Source: Noviherbaspirillum aerium (GTDB lineage Bacteria; Pseudomonadota; Gammaproteobacteria; Burkholderiales; Burkholderiaceae_D). From it: 64,000 bases of DNA. A program made the translations under genes and the position numbers. Location: the NCBI RefSeq assembly GCF_008929045.1, contig NZ_VFAH01000015.1, positions 1-64,000 on the forward strand, read 5' to 3'. Each line of letters opens with the position of its first letter. Position 1 is the first letter of the stretch. Below the pieces are notes generated by a model, which was given only the letters and a program-made list of their open reading frames with translations, was not told the origin of the DNA and ran no database searches. Below are positions 1 through 9,001 of this stretch, piece by piece.

Positions 1-41
1 ACTCGCTTGGCCAGATCAATTCCGAGAACGGTAACCTTCAT
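1..41 (-). CDS. IS110/IS1111-family transposase, N-terminus only (cut by window edge)
   Basis: The minus strand begins with ATG at 39-41 and reads MKVTVLGIDLAKRV before leaving the window. The GIDLAK motif holds the first catalytic Asp of the DEDD/RuvC-like domain of IS110-family transposases. A good ribosome-binding site (GGAGG) lies 6 bases upstream on the minus strand. Only 13 codons are visible, so IS110 versus the IS1111 subgroup cannot be settled. It sits head-to-head against a truncated Tn3 tnpA, which suggests that the IS inserted into that gene. Confidence 0.7.
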   Translation of the reverse strand, partial: MKVTVLGIDLAKR

Positions 42-117
42 GATGGACCTCCGGTGAAGAACGGTTGATCGAACATGTAGTTTCCCCGAAGGGAAGGTGT
101 CGGGTCCATCTCAGTAA

Positions 118-2123
118 TTTACGACGGCAGAAATTGACAACGGTCGTCAGGATGATGCAAAGACGCTTTCCGAACTCGTGCAGGCAATCAAGGAACTGGC
201 CGCTAGTCCGGAGTTGGCGGCCGACGATCTACGCACCGCGCTGCAGCAACTCGCGGACAAAGCGCTGCCACGTCGGGCATCAAGCCGACGTAAGCTTGTG
301 CGTCTGCAGCTGATGACGAAGAGTACGCAGGCCAGAAAGGTGCTGCGCAAGCTCGTCGCATTGCCATTTGCCAGCGAGACGCCGCACCGGCTGCTTGATG
401 CGCTTGCGGTACTTCGCCAGTTATACGACAAGGACGATGTTAGCAATGGGTTGCCACAGGAAGTGCAAATCATCTTGGGTAGACCATGGCATGACCTCAT
501 TCATGGACAGGATCGGGTCAATGCACTACGTGCCTTTGAATGGGCAACGCTGTTCGGGCTGCGCGTAGCGTTGCGTAACGGTTCCGTCTACATCAATCAC
601 AGTTTTTCCTTCCGCAGCAGAACCACCTTACTGATCCCATCGATGGAATGGCAGGCCAAACGTAACCATTTGTATGGACACCTTGCTTTACCACAGGATC
701 CGCAAGTCTATCTGGATCAGATCGTAAAACAGTTAAATCAGGGCATGAAGCGCCTGGACGCAGCCAGCCGGGCAGGGGAGGTGACCATCGACAATGATGG
801 CGTTCATCTGGAACGGCTCACTCCTGACACCGAAGACGTGCACGTGCGACCTTGCGGCGAGCCATATTCGAAGGTCGTCCTACTGCGCAGCTGCCACGTA
901 TTCTGCTTGACATAGATAGCCACGTTCGATTTTCCTGGATCCTGCTTGGCCGTGAACCGCAGTCCCGCTCGGAATTGCTGCTGACATACGCTGCTATTCT
1001 CGCCCATGGCACTTCACTTTCAGCCGCCGATGTGTCGCGTATGATCCCGGAATTGTCATCTCAAGCAATTCGGCAGATGATGGACAAGATTGCCGACGAA
1101 CGGCTGCTGCGGGATGCATCAGACGCTGTTCTCGCTTACATGCACCGCCATCCGGTCGCGGCGCACTGGGGGCGTGGCGATCTGGCATCCGCCGACATGA
1201 TGGGCCTGGAGACCTCTCGCTCGGTATGGCAGGCACGCGCGGATCCCCGTAGGCGGACACCGTCGATCGGGGTCTATAATTACGTACGGGACCGGTGGGG
1301 CGTTTTCTACGATCAACCGATCCTGTTGAAGGAGCGCCAGGCTGGTGCGGCACTTGAAGGGGTAGTGCGGCAGAGCGGTACCAGCGATGTCGCGCAGTTA
1401 GCTGTAGATACGCATGGCTATACGGATTTCGCCATGGCGATCGCCAAGGCGCTACAGTTTGACCTATGTCCGCGCCTGGCTCATCTGCGTGAACGCCGGC
1501 TGTGCGTGCCGAAAGGCCTTGCTGTCCCTTCAAGTATTGTCCCCATTGCGACCAGCAACATTGATCTGGACGTCATCCGGGACAACTACGACGAATTTGT
1601 ACGGGTTGCGGCATCCATTCAAAATGGACGCTGCACAGCAGTTCAGGCATTACAACGCTTTGGTAGTGAAGCTCGCAGCGAGCCGGTATACGCTGCCGGC
1701 GTCGCGCTGGGGCGGTTATTGCGTACCATCTTCCTGATTGACTAACACACCAATGCATCGTTCAGGAGGGAACTGCAACATGCTCTCAATCGCGGAGAAG
1801 CTGTCCATGTCGTACAGCGCGCTATTCATATTGGGAAGATCCCGACCGACCTTGCCAAGCGTCCGGAGGCACTTAACGCTGTCTCGTCAAGCTTATCGTT
1901 ATTGACAAACGCAGTGATGGCCTGGAACACCCGGCATATGCAGCAAGCCATCGACCAGATAGAAGCGAGGACGGGCGAGGCGTTAGTTCCAGACGATTTG
2001 CGAAGGATTGCGCCGACAGCACTGGAAGGCATTAATCTTCGGGGGACGTTCGATTTCCCTTTAGCAGAATACGAGCAACGGATTCTGCCGACCAGCACAG
2101 CAGTTGCTGCTATCGGAACCTGA
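118..2123 (+). pseudogene. tnpA: Tn3-family transposase TnpA, truncated and broken
   Basis: Translating from about 118 gives C-terminal two-thirds of a Tn3-type TnpA, the DDE transposase that acts on 38-bp terminal repeats. The first segment (to about 880) is in one frame. The second continues in another frame to an in-frame TAA at 1743-1745, and the same frame resumes to the natural stop at 2123. Recognisable blocks include RAFEWATLFGLRVAL, the DTHGYTDF region (second catalytic Asp), and RGEAVHVVQRAI (catalytic Glu region). The first Asp appears in ASADMM. The N-terminal roughly 350 residues are missing and IS110 sequence takes their place. One frameshift plus one nonsense codon make the gene non-functional. 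Confidence 0.85.
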
Positions 2124-2232
2124 GATCCGCCAACAGCAGCATACCGAAGTTAGGCAGCTTAGATGCAGTATCGAAAACGAAAAGGGGGGGTAAACAGCAA
2201 GTTATTGATTCTATTGGATTATTTGCAAAATA

Positions 2233-2250
2233 CCTCCCGCAAACCCGCAT
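2233..2250. repeat. Possible right terminal inverted repeat of the Tn3-family element
   Basis: The bases cctcccgcaaac on the plus strand are the reverse complement of GTTTGCGGGAGG, which from memory matches the outer part of the Tn5393-type terminal repeat. The site lies about 110 bp beyond the tnpA stop, where the right end of such an element is expected, but the GGGG tip is not clean. The left copy is outside the window. Confidence 0.3.
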
Positions 2251-2683
2251 AAACGCTAGATCCGCCTACCGTCGTAGAATGCACCAAAAACGAGGGGACC
2301 CCATATGGGGTGATCAGACTTTCCATGCAAATTAGTGCGGTCGCTGCTATTTTCCTATTTTGGATTCAGTGACTTAAACCGGTGCATTCTTTCGTAAGCC
2401 ATACTTTTCATGTTGGTTGGTACGGCAGCGCTTTGCGGGCAAACATTAGGCGTTCAACATCTCGTCACTCCGGATATGCGGCAGTCATTTATGGTGTTTT
2501 ATCCACTTCTATTTGGAATCAGATAAAAGTGGATAAAACCGTTCTTGTTAGCGATTGCTTCTGCCATAGCCTAGGATACAAATTACATTTTACATAAGCT
2601 TTATCGACGCAAAAAGAACCACGGCTGGACGCTACAGCAGCAGCGTCGACCAAACCAGATGGTATCTGTAAAGGCGCCTCGCC
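2251..2683. other. Intergenic stretch, AT-richer than surroundings
   Basis: No convincing gene. Short open frames here lack ribosome-binding sites and family resemblance. The segment contains a near-palindromic ggaccccatatggggt around 2298-2313 and looks like flanking debris between the transposon remnant and the TetR gene. Confidence 0.4.
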
Positions 2684-3289
2684 TTAAGCGCCTGGATCAC
2701 TAAGTTCTCGCTTAGTGCACGGACGTACATTTGCCATTACGGCCTTGCGTCCCGACTCGAGAAAGGCGTCCGATATTGCATGGTCCGGCATTGTACGCGA
2801 CAAGATCAGGCATCCGATGAGGGTGCCTGCAATACCGCGCAGTTCACCGTCCAGTTTGTCGGCCTCCATGGCTGCAGCGATTACAGTGATCCACGCCTCG
2901 ATTTGTTCGGACAGCGCGAGACGTGTTTCAACTGGATGCCGGGCCACTTCTGCTCCGGCAGCGGCAGCAAAGCAACCGGTTTCAACTCCGTCGCGGTGCT
3001 GGGGAGACAAATAAGCGTCGACGAGTGCGGCAAACCGACGTCCGGGAGGTTTAGATTCAATATAGGCCTTGAACTTGGCAGTCGTCTCAGAGAATCCCGT
3101 ACGGCACGCTTGTGCTATCAGATCGTCTTTAGATTCAAAATGGGCATAAAAGCCGCCCACAGTCATGCCAAGGCTTTGCATCAGACTCGCTATGCCAACT
3201 GCATCTATCCCCTCAGCCCGAAAACGCTCGCTCGCCTTCTGCACGATGCGGGCATGAGTTTCTGCTTTGTGTTCCTTCGAATATCTCAT
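2684..3289 (-). CDS. TetR/AcrR-family transcriptional repressor
   Basis: A 201-residue regulator of usual TetR length. The N-terminal helix-turn-helix runs over about residues 6-50 (KAETHARIVQKASERFRAEG, then IASLMQSLGMTVGGFYAHFESKDDL, with the GGFYAHF recognition helix typical of the family). The rest is a helical ligand-binding and dimerisation domain. A longer reading frame starts at 3403, but the ATG at 3287-3289 begins exactly where family homology begins, so I use it. The gene is divergent from the alpha/beta hydrolase-MFS-thiolase genes and presumably represses them and itself through the palindrome at 3410-3439. The inducer is unknown. Confidence 0.85.
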   Translation of the reverse strand: MRYSKEHKAETHARIVQKASERFRAEGIDAVGIASLMQSLGMTVGGFYAHFESKDDLIAQACRTGFSETTAKFKAYIESKPPGRRFAALVDAYLSPQHRDGVETGCFAAAAGAEVARHPVETRLALSEQIEAWITVIAAAMEADKLDGELRGIAGTLIGCLILSRTMPDHAISDAFLESGRKAVMANVRPCTKRELSDPGA

Positions 3290-3409
3290 TTTTGCGCTCA
3301 CGATCTGGTCATATGGGTCCGCCGTGAAACAGACAAGTTCGGGAATAAGATGATACCCGCAATATAAATAGGAATATCGGCCTGGCAGACACCCAAAAAG
3401 CACTTGCGT

Positions 3410-3439
3410 CGCTTTATATTATAGTCGTAATATAAAGCG
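3410..3439. promoter_or_regulatory. Perfect 12-bp inverted repeat, candidate TetR operator
   Basis: CGCTTTATATTA and TAATATAAAGCG are exact reverse complements separated by TAGTCG. The repeat lies in the 162-bp divergent region and ends 12 bases before the hydrolase start codon, directly against its ribosome-binding site (GGAGGG). A TATAAT for the minus-strand promoter lies inside it (3418-3423). Size, symmetry and position fit a TetR-family operator. Confidence 0.7.
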
Positions 3440-3451
3440 CAGGAGGGAAAC

Positions 3452-4264
3452 ATGAATGCTCTGGACGTTTTCCGCGGCCTGTCAGAGCCGCGCCGTATTG
3501 AACTGACCGAAGCAGAAGCGCAGTTGCTGCGGTCAGGTACGCCGCAATCGTTTCCAGCCGGCGAAGGTGCGCTTGCTGGCTGGTCATGGGGAACTGCCGG
3601 GCCGCGGATACTGCTGGTACATGGTTGGGAGAGTCGGGCGAGTCATCTTGGGCAATGGGTGGCGCCGCTGTGCCGTGCAGGATTCCAGGTTTGGGGATTT
3701 GACGGACCGGCACACGGGGACTCTCCCGGAACACTGTCAAGTGTCGTTCATCACGGAAAGGCATTGCTGGAGATTGCAGGCGCCTATGGACCGTTCAGCG
3801 GTGTGGTAGCCCATTCCGTCGGATCGCCAGCAGCCCTGTATGCCTTTCATAACGGTATGCGGGTGTGCAGCAGTGTCCACATTGCAGGACCTGCGTCGTT
3901 AGAGCGTGTCATCCATCGCTTTGCACAAGCGGCAGGCCTGGACGCTGTGGGAACCGATCAGCTTCACAGGCTTACCGAAGCGCATATTGGGCAGCCGATC
4001 GCTTCCATGGAGCTTGGCGCGTTGGTTGACGGACTCCGGCATCCCGCACTTCTGCTTCACGACCCCGCTGACCACGAAGTGCCGTACGCTGAATCATGCG
4101 CTCTTACCGAGATCTGGCGTGGCGCACGGCTCGTGGCCATCCCGGGGGTAGGGCACCGCAGAATCATTGCGCATACCGAAGCGATCGCAGCGGCTGTCGC
4201 ACATCTCGCTTCCACCATACCAATCCACAAAAGTGCAGCCGAAAAGGTGACTGCCGATGACTAA
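3452..4264 (+). CDS. Alpha/beta hydrolase
   Basis: A 270-residue alpha/beta-hydrolase-fold protein, probably a cytoplasmic esterase or C-C hydrolase. Visible features are the oxyanion-hole segment LLVHGWE (55-60), the nucleophile elbow AHSVGS with Ser122, a probable acid at Asp204 or Asp207 (HDPADHEVPY), and the catalytic His in GVGHR (His235). The elbow begins with Ala rather than the usual Gly, as in several family members. The ATG follows AGGAGGG by 7 bases. Its last 8 bases overlap the MFS gene, so the two are probably co-translated. The substrate cannot be read from the sequence; the downstream thiolase suggests acyl or steroid/lipid side-chain metabolism. Confidence 0.8.
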   Translation: MNALDVFRGLSEPRRIELTEAEAQLLRSGTPQSFPAGEGALAGWSWGTAGPRILLVHGWESRASHLGQWVAPLCRAGFQVWGFDGPAHGDSPGTLSSVVHHGKALLEIAGAYGPFSGVVAHSVGSPAALYAFHNGMRVCSSVHIAGPASLERVIHRFAQAAGLDAVGTDQLHRLTEAHIGQPIASMELGALVDGLRHPALLLHDPADHEVPYAESCALTEIWRGARLVAIPGVGHRRIIAHTEAIAAAVAHLASTIPIHKSAAEKVTADD

Positions 4265-5480
4265 CGCATCCGCAGGCGCAGCGCGCCAAACCGCATTCTG
4301 GCTGGTGCTGCTGGCAGCTGCGGGCACCTTCATGCTGACTATGGGGACGCGCCAGACCATGGGATTGTTTCTCAGCCCCCTTAACACCGCGACCGGGTTG
4401 GGAGTTGGCAGTATCAGCCTCGCGTTCGCCTTCGGACAATTGTGGTGGGGACTGACCCAGCCATTCGCCGGTGCCTTCGCCGACCGCGTCGGTTCAGGCC
4501 GGGTCCTGATGGCTGGTATTCTGCTAGTTGCGTTAGGCACCATCATCACGCCATGGATGCAAAGCACAACTGGCCTTATTTTCGCCGTCGGGGTACTGGC
4601 TGCAGGTGGCGCCGGATTGGCCGGACCGGCGGTGCTGATGGCGACCGCGAGCCGGATGATCGCACCGGAAAAGCGCGGCCTGGCGACGGGTGTCATCAAC
4701 GCCGGAGGATCGTTCGGCCAGTTTGTGATGGCACCCGTCGCGGGAGCGTTAATCGCTGCAACCGGCTGGATCAACGCAATGCAGGTACTGGGAGGGCTAG
4801 TGCTCCTCGCGCTGCCTGCCGCCTATCTGCTGCGCGGTGCACCGCAGGCAGCCGGGCCGCAGCAACAGTCGCTCGGTACGCGCGAAGCGATCAGGAAGGC
4901 GCTGCGCACGCCCAGCTATCTAATGCTGGCGGGCGGGTTCTTGGTTTGCGGCTTTCATGTCGCCTTCCTTGCTACCCATCTTCCTGGAGTGATCGCCAGC
5001 TGCGGCCTGCCGGTGCAGTACGGCGCATGGGCGCTGGCAATGATTGGCCTGTTCAATATCGTCGGCAGCATTGGCATGGGGTGGGCCGTCGGACGCTGGC
5101 GCATGAAGTCGCTGCTGTCGCTCGTGTATGCGGCGCGCGCGCTGGCAATTCTTGCCTTTCTACTGGCACCTAAGACGGGCACCGTCGTGCTCCTGTTTTC
5201 CGCAGTGATGGGCCTGACCTTCCTGTCAACGGTTCCGCCAACGGCGGGGTTGGTGGCTAAGCTATTCGGGATCGGCAACATGGCAACCCTGTTTGGCATC
5301 GTCATGCTGTCGCATCAAGTCGGGGGCTTTCTCGGTGCCTGGCTAGGCGGCAAAGTGTTTGAAGCCAGTGGAAGCTATGACTGGCTATGGTATATCGACG
5401 TCGTCCTGGCCGTGGGGGCCGCACTGATCCATCTGCCTATCCGCGAGGCTGTCATGCCGCGAGGGGCGGCAAAGGCATGA
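4257..5480 (+). CDS. MFS transporter
   Basis: A 407-residue major facilitator with about 12 hydrophobic helices. After helix 2 comes the signature loop GAFADRVGSGRVLMAG, an acidic variant of GxxxDRxGRR. The general organisation resembles MCT/OFA-type carboxylate transporters (TRQTMGLFLSPLN at the start of the transport domain). It overlaps the upstream hydrolase by 8 bases and belongs to the TetR-divergent unit. It probably imports the substrate, or exports the product, of the hydrolase and thiolase; the compound is not known. Confidence 0.8.
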   Translation: MTNASAGAARQTAFWLVLLAAAGTFMLTMGTRQTMGLFLSPLNTATGLGVGSISLAFAFGQLWWGLTQPFAGAFADRVGSGRVLMAGILLVALGTIITPWMQSTTGLIFAVGVLAAGGAGLAGPAVLMATASRMIAPEKRGLATGVINAGGSFGQFVMAPVAGALIAATGWINAMQVLGGLVLLALPAAYLLRGAPQAAGPQQQSLGTREAIRKALRTPSYLMLAGGFLVCGFHVAFLATHLPGVIASCGLPVQYGAWALAMIGLFNIVGSIGMGWAVGRWRMKSLLSLVYAARALAILAFLLAPKTGTVVLLFSAVMGLTFLSTVPPTAGLVAKLFGIGNMATLFGIVMLSHQVGGFLGAWLGGKVFEASGSYDWLWYIDVVLAVGAALIHLPIREAVMPRGAAKA

Positions 5481-5619
5481 TCAGCGCAGTTATTCCTAAA
5501 GCCGTTTATGCAACTGCTACGGATGCAGCCATATCTTTCCACACAAAGACCGCATAACCTGCATACGTCTGAGTGCCTGCGCTGCCAGTACGCGAATCTG
5601 AACTTAAGAAGGGGAAATC

Positions 5620-6786
5620 ATGAAACCATGCATCGTTGGCTGGGCCCATACGAAATTCGGAAAGCTCGACAACATCGATCTTGAAACACTCATCACCACC
5701 GTGGCGCGCGAAGCAATCGCCGATGCGGGAATTGCAGCTCAGGACATTGACGGTATCTGGTTGGGTAATCTGAATGGCGGCTTCGTGCCCGATATCTTTT
5801 GCTCGTCCATGGTGCTGCAGGCAGATGACGGGTTGCGCTTCAAACCCGCAACACGTGTAGAGAACGCCTGCGCTTCCGGCTCGGCGGCGATCTATTCTGC
5901 ACTTGACGCCATTGAAGCAGGGCGTGCCCGCATCGCACTCGTTGTCGGTGCGGAGAAAATGACTGCAGTCAGCGGCGCTGAAGTTACCGAAGTGCTGGCG
6001 CGCGCCAGCTATGTCAAAGAAGAAGCGGAGCAAGGGCTGACTTTTCCTGGCATTTTCGCAAAAGTGGCTAGTGATTATTTTGGACAGTATGGTGATCACT
6101 CTTCGACGTTGGCCAGAATCGCCGCGAAGAATCATGCAAATGCGGTCGCCAATCCGTATGCGCAGTTACGCAAGGACCTCGGATTTGAATTCTGCAATAC
6201 GGTATCGGACAAGAATCCGATCATCGCAGCGCCTTTACGCAAAACCGACTGCTCCCTGGTGTCCGACGGCGCTGCCGCCCTGATATTGGCTGATGCGCAA
6301 ACCGCACGTGCCCTGAACAAGGCAATCGCATTTCGTGCGCGTACACAGATCAACGACTTCTTGCCTATGTCGCGAAGGAATCCCAGTGCCTTCGAAGGGC
6401 CACGCCATGCATGGTCACAATCCCTAAAGGCTGCTCATTGCTCGGTCGACAACCTCTCGTTTGCCGAAGTGCATGACTGCTTCACCATTGCGGAATTGCT
6501 GAGCTATGAAGCGATGGGTCTGGCAGACCCGGGGCATGGAGCCCGTCTGCTGGATGAAGGTTTTGTGATGCGTGATGGCCGTCTGCCAGTCAATCCATCC
6601 GGCGGGTTGAAAGCCAAAGGGCATCCTGTCGGCGCCACCGGCGTATCTATGCATGTCGTCTCCGCGATGCAGCTTCATGGTACTGCAGGCGATATGCAGA
6701 TTCCGGATGCGTCGCTGGCTGGCGTATTTAATATGGGCGGTGCAGCCGTCGCCAACTATGTCAGTATTCTAGAACGTGCACGGTAA
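5620..6786 (+). CDS. SCP2-type thiolase (acetyl-CoA acetyltransferase family)
   Basis: A 388-residue thiolase of the sterol-carrier-protein-x/lipid-transfer group, which cleaves 3-ketoacyl-CoA or condenses acyl-CoA units. Catalytic residues are visible: Cys84 in ENACASGSAA, His285 in EVHDCFTIAE, and His335 in GGLKAKGHPVGATG. The last motif has the position of the usual second active-site region of SCP2 thiolases, which lack the C-terminal Cys motif. GGGG before the ATG acts as ribosome-binding site. It follows the MFS gene by 139 bp. The small Zn-ribbon/OB-fold DUF35 protein that often accompanies these thiolases is absent here. Confidence 0.87.
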   Translation: MKPCIVGWAHTKFGKLDNIDLETLITTVAREAIADAGIAAQDIDGIWLGNLNGGFVPDIFCSSMVLQADDGLRFKPATRVENACASGSAAIYSALDAIEAGRARIALVVGAEKMTAVSGAEVTEVLARASYVKEEAEQGLTFPGIFAKVASDYFGQYGDHSSTLARIAAKNHANAVANPYAQLRKDLGFEFCNTVSDKNPIIAAPLRKTDCSLVSDGAAALILADAQTARALNKAIAFRARTQINDFLPMSRRNPSAFEGPRHAWSQSLKAAHCSVDNLSFAEVHDCFTIAELLSYEAMGLADPGHGARLLDEGFVMRDGRLPVNPSGGLKAKGHPVGATGVSMHVVSAMQLHGTAGDMQIPDASLAGVFNMGGAAVANYVSILERAR

Positions 6787-7217
6787 CCGCTGAATGCGGG
6801 CGAGGGCGTACCCATAACCTGACCAATATCTTTGATCCAAGCTCGAGGTCGCCTTGGGAAGGGTCGAATGTCGGTTCGACTTGCTCAAACTAGCCCGAAG
6901 CTGTTCAATCGGTGCAACGAAGGTTGTTATTTCTAGCTGAGGACGGGGCTCGGGCAACAAGGGAATACCGCCTCCCGTAGAACGAAGGCAACATTGTAGT
7001 GGGCTAGTTTGGCCTCGACGATTTTGGACAAAGAACTGAAAGCAAACAACGGTGAAGCCGTCATTATCCTCGAGAATAGCTTAGGCAGGAGGCGGCCAAA
7101 CCCGGACAAAAAGCCCTTCACTGGTTCAATCAGGAATGATGATGTGGATGACGTGAAACTAGCTCAATCGCCCTAGGCTAGGGCAACTTCATGCGAAACC
7201 TATAGCGCGAGGCGACG
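6787..7217. other. Intergenic region without a recognisable gene
   Basis: Short frames on both strands lack ribosome-binding sites or recognisable motifs. It lies between the end of the thiolase and the tail of a minus-strand gene, so it could hold terminators for both, but I see no clear hairpin with a T-run. Confidence 0.4.
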
Positions 7218-7616
7218 CTAGTAACCAATCCGGCCTTCAGCGGTTATAGTTCCCGTAAAGACGCGGGTCCGTAGGCTGCCAGAAAGGGCGCCGGACAATA
7301 AGCCGTCGCCTTCAGCATCTGCAAACCGTCCGGTGCCGCCGGTAATCAGGAAGCTGCCTACGAATGTATTTGTTTGCAAGTCACTTGGAAACGGGGAGAT
7401 CGTACCCATGAAGTCGGCGGTCAGGATATTTCCGTTGGCGGCAGTGAGCGTGATCACGCCTTGGCTGATCGCCACAGACCCGCCGCGCGTGGGCATTGCG
7501 CAGTGCGTGGCGCTAATCGTGACGGCACCGAGATGGGTCGCCGTGCCAGAACCGGTCAGCGTTCCACTGAAGCCCGAGGGGCAGGAAGCTAGCGTGCTCC
7601 TTTGCAATGCCGTCAA
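7218..7616 (-). CDS. Hypothetical protein, beta-rich Gly/Thr repeat type
   Basis: A 132-residue protein rich in Gly, Thr and Ser with alternating hydrophobic segments (SGTLTGSGTATHLG, SFLITGGTGRFADAEG). It resembles small secreted beta-barrel-like hypothetical proteins that carry a GGTGRFxxAxG motif. Relatives usually have a signal peptide, but here the frame opens at TTG (7614-7616) with no signal sequence and overlaps the stop of the upstream flavoprotein gene (TTGA). Either translation is coupled to that gene or the 5' end was lost. The function is unknown. Confidence 0.5.
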   Translation of the reverse strand: MTALQRSTLASCPSGFSGTLTGSGTATHLGAVTISATHCAMPTRGGSVAISQGVITLTAANGNILTADFMGTISPFPSDLQTNTFVGSFLITGGTGRFADAEGDGLLSGALSGSLRTRVFTGTITAEGRIGY

Positions 7617-9001
7617 CGCCCTTCGTCCAGCGGCCTCAGGTCCCCAAGTAAGGTCGGGATCAGTTCGGATACCGTCGGATGGATATGCATCGCGCGCTGG
7701 ATGACAGTGTAGGGTGCTCCGGTATACATCACATCCAGCAGCAAATGGATGACTTCATCAGCTTCGATGCCAAGCAGGGTAGCGCCGAGAATCTTTTTCG
7801 TGTCTGCATCCACTAGCACTTGCATGAAGCCCTGCGTCTCACTACGCTCCCGCGCTCGTGCGACACGCGACATCATCATTCTGCCTTTCAGAATACGTTT
7901 GCTGGAAGCGCGTGCTTCGGATTCGCCCATGCCTATGCGCGCCAATGGCGGATCGGTATATAAAGCGTAGACTGGAATGCGATCGCTCAGCTTGCGCGGA
8001 TCGTTGTCGAGTAGATTGGCGGCCAGGATTTCATAGTCGTTGTAGGCGGTATGGGTGAACGCACCACGTCCATTGACGTCACCCAATGCATAGATGCCGG
8101 CTACATTGGTCGCAAGCCGGTCATCCACCGTGATGTATCCGCGCTTGTCGGTTGCGACGCCGGTGTTCTCCAGGCCAAGGTCACCGGTGTTCGGGACCCG
8201 GCCGGCGCCTATCAGTATGTGTGAGCCACTTGTCTCCACCGGCTTGCCGTCGGATTCCGCCTGCAAGGCGATAGACGTTCCATTCTGGTTAACGCGCATC
8301 TTGCCTGCGTTGAAGTGGAAGCGGATGCCTTCGCCCTCGAGGATCTGTTGCACCGCGAGCGATACCTCTTCGTCTTCGCGGCTGATGAGCCGCGGACCGA
8401 CTTCCAATACCGTGACCATGCTTCCGAAACGCCGGTAGATCTGCGCAAACTCAAGTCCGATATAGCTGCCACCGATGATGAGCAGATGCTTAGGCAGTTC
8501 ATCCAGTTCCAGAATTGTGGAGCTGGTGAGGTACGACGTCTGCGCCAAGCCGGGAATGTCCGGGACCGCTGCCCGGCCGCCCACATTGATGAAGATCTGC
8601 GGCGCTTCTAGCGTGGTACCGTTTACTGCTATCGCATGGTTATCGATGAAGCGAGCGTGGCCTTCGATCACCGTCAGTCCCGGCGTGGTATGCAGCCACT
8701 TGCGGACGCCGTCACTGGACTGCCGGACCACTGCGTCCATCCGTGCCTTGACGCGGGCCATGTCAACGCGTGGTATGCCTTCGACCAGCACGCCATAGTC
8801 TGCGGCATGTCGTGCCATATACGCGGCTCGAGCGCTCGCGACCAAGGTCTTGGTCGGCGTGCAGCCGACGTTGACGCAGGTGCCTCCGTAGAGTTTGCGT
8901 TCGATGATCGCGGTCTTCTTTCCCGATTGCGCGAGCCGGACCGCAAGCGAAGGGCCAGCCTGCCCGGTACCGATTACGATGGCGTCGAAGTTTTCGTTCA
9001 T
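7613..9001 (-). CDS. FAD-dependent pyridine nucleotide-disulfide oxidoreductase (mercuric reductase/Lpd-like)
   Basis: A 462-residue class I flavoprotein disulfide reductase. It has an N-terminal FAD-binding GTGQAG (11-16), a redox-active disulfide GGTCVNVGCTPTK (Cys42 and Cys47), an NAD(P)-binding GGSYIGLEFAQ in the middle, a second FAD motif in YALGDVNG, and a C-terminal dimer domain ending HIHPTVSELIP with the general base His441. It lacks the C-terminal Cys pair and N-terminal HMA domain of true MerA, so mercury reduction is not supported; the substrate is unknown. The ATG at 8999-9001 is preceded by AAGGGG and is preferred to an upstream start in the same frame. Confidence 0.85.
   Translation of the reverse strand: MNENFDAIVIGTGQAGPSLAVRLAQSGKKTAIIERKLYGGTCVNVGCTPTKTLVASARAAYMARHAADYGVLVEGIPRVDMARVKARMDAVVRQSSDGVRKWLHTTPGLTVIEGHARFIDNHAIAVNGTTLEAPQIFINVGGRAAVPDIPGLAQTSYLTSSTILELDELPKHLLIIGGSYIGLEFAQIYRRFGSMVTVLEVGPRLISREDEEVSLAVQQILEGEGIRFHFNAGKMRVNQNGTSIALQAESDGKPVETSGSHILIGAGRVPNTGDLGLENTGVATDKRGYITVDDRLATNVAGIYALGDVNGRGAFTHTAYNDYEILAANLLDNDPRKLSDRIPVYALYTDPPLARIGMGESEARASSKRILKGRMMMSRVARARERSETQGFMQVLVDADTKKILGATLLGIEADEVIHLLLDVMYTGAPYTVIQRAMHIHPTVSELIPTLLGDLRPLDEGR

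Noticed and set aside
7613-9001. Mercuric reductase (merA)
   Set aside because: The C-terminal vicinal Cys pair and the mer operon context are missing; a general Lpd/MerA-like flavoprotein is the safer call.
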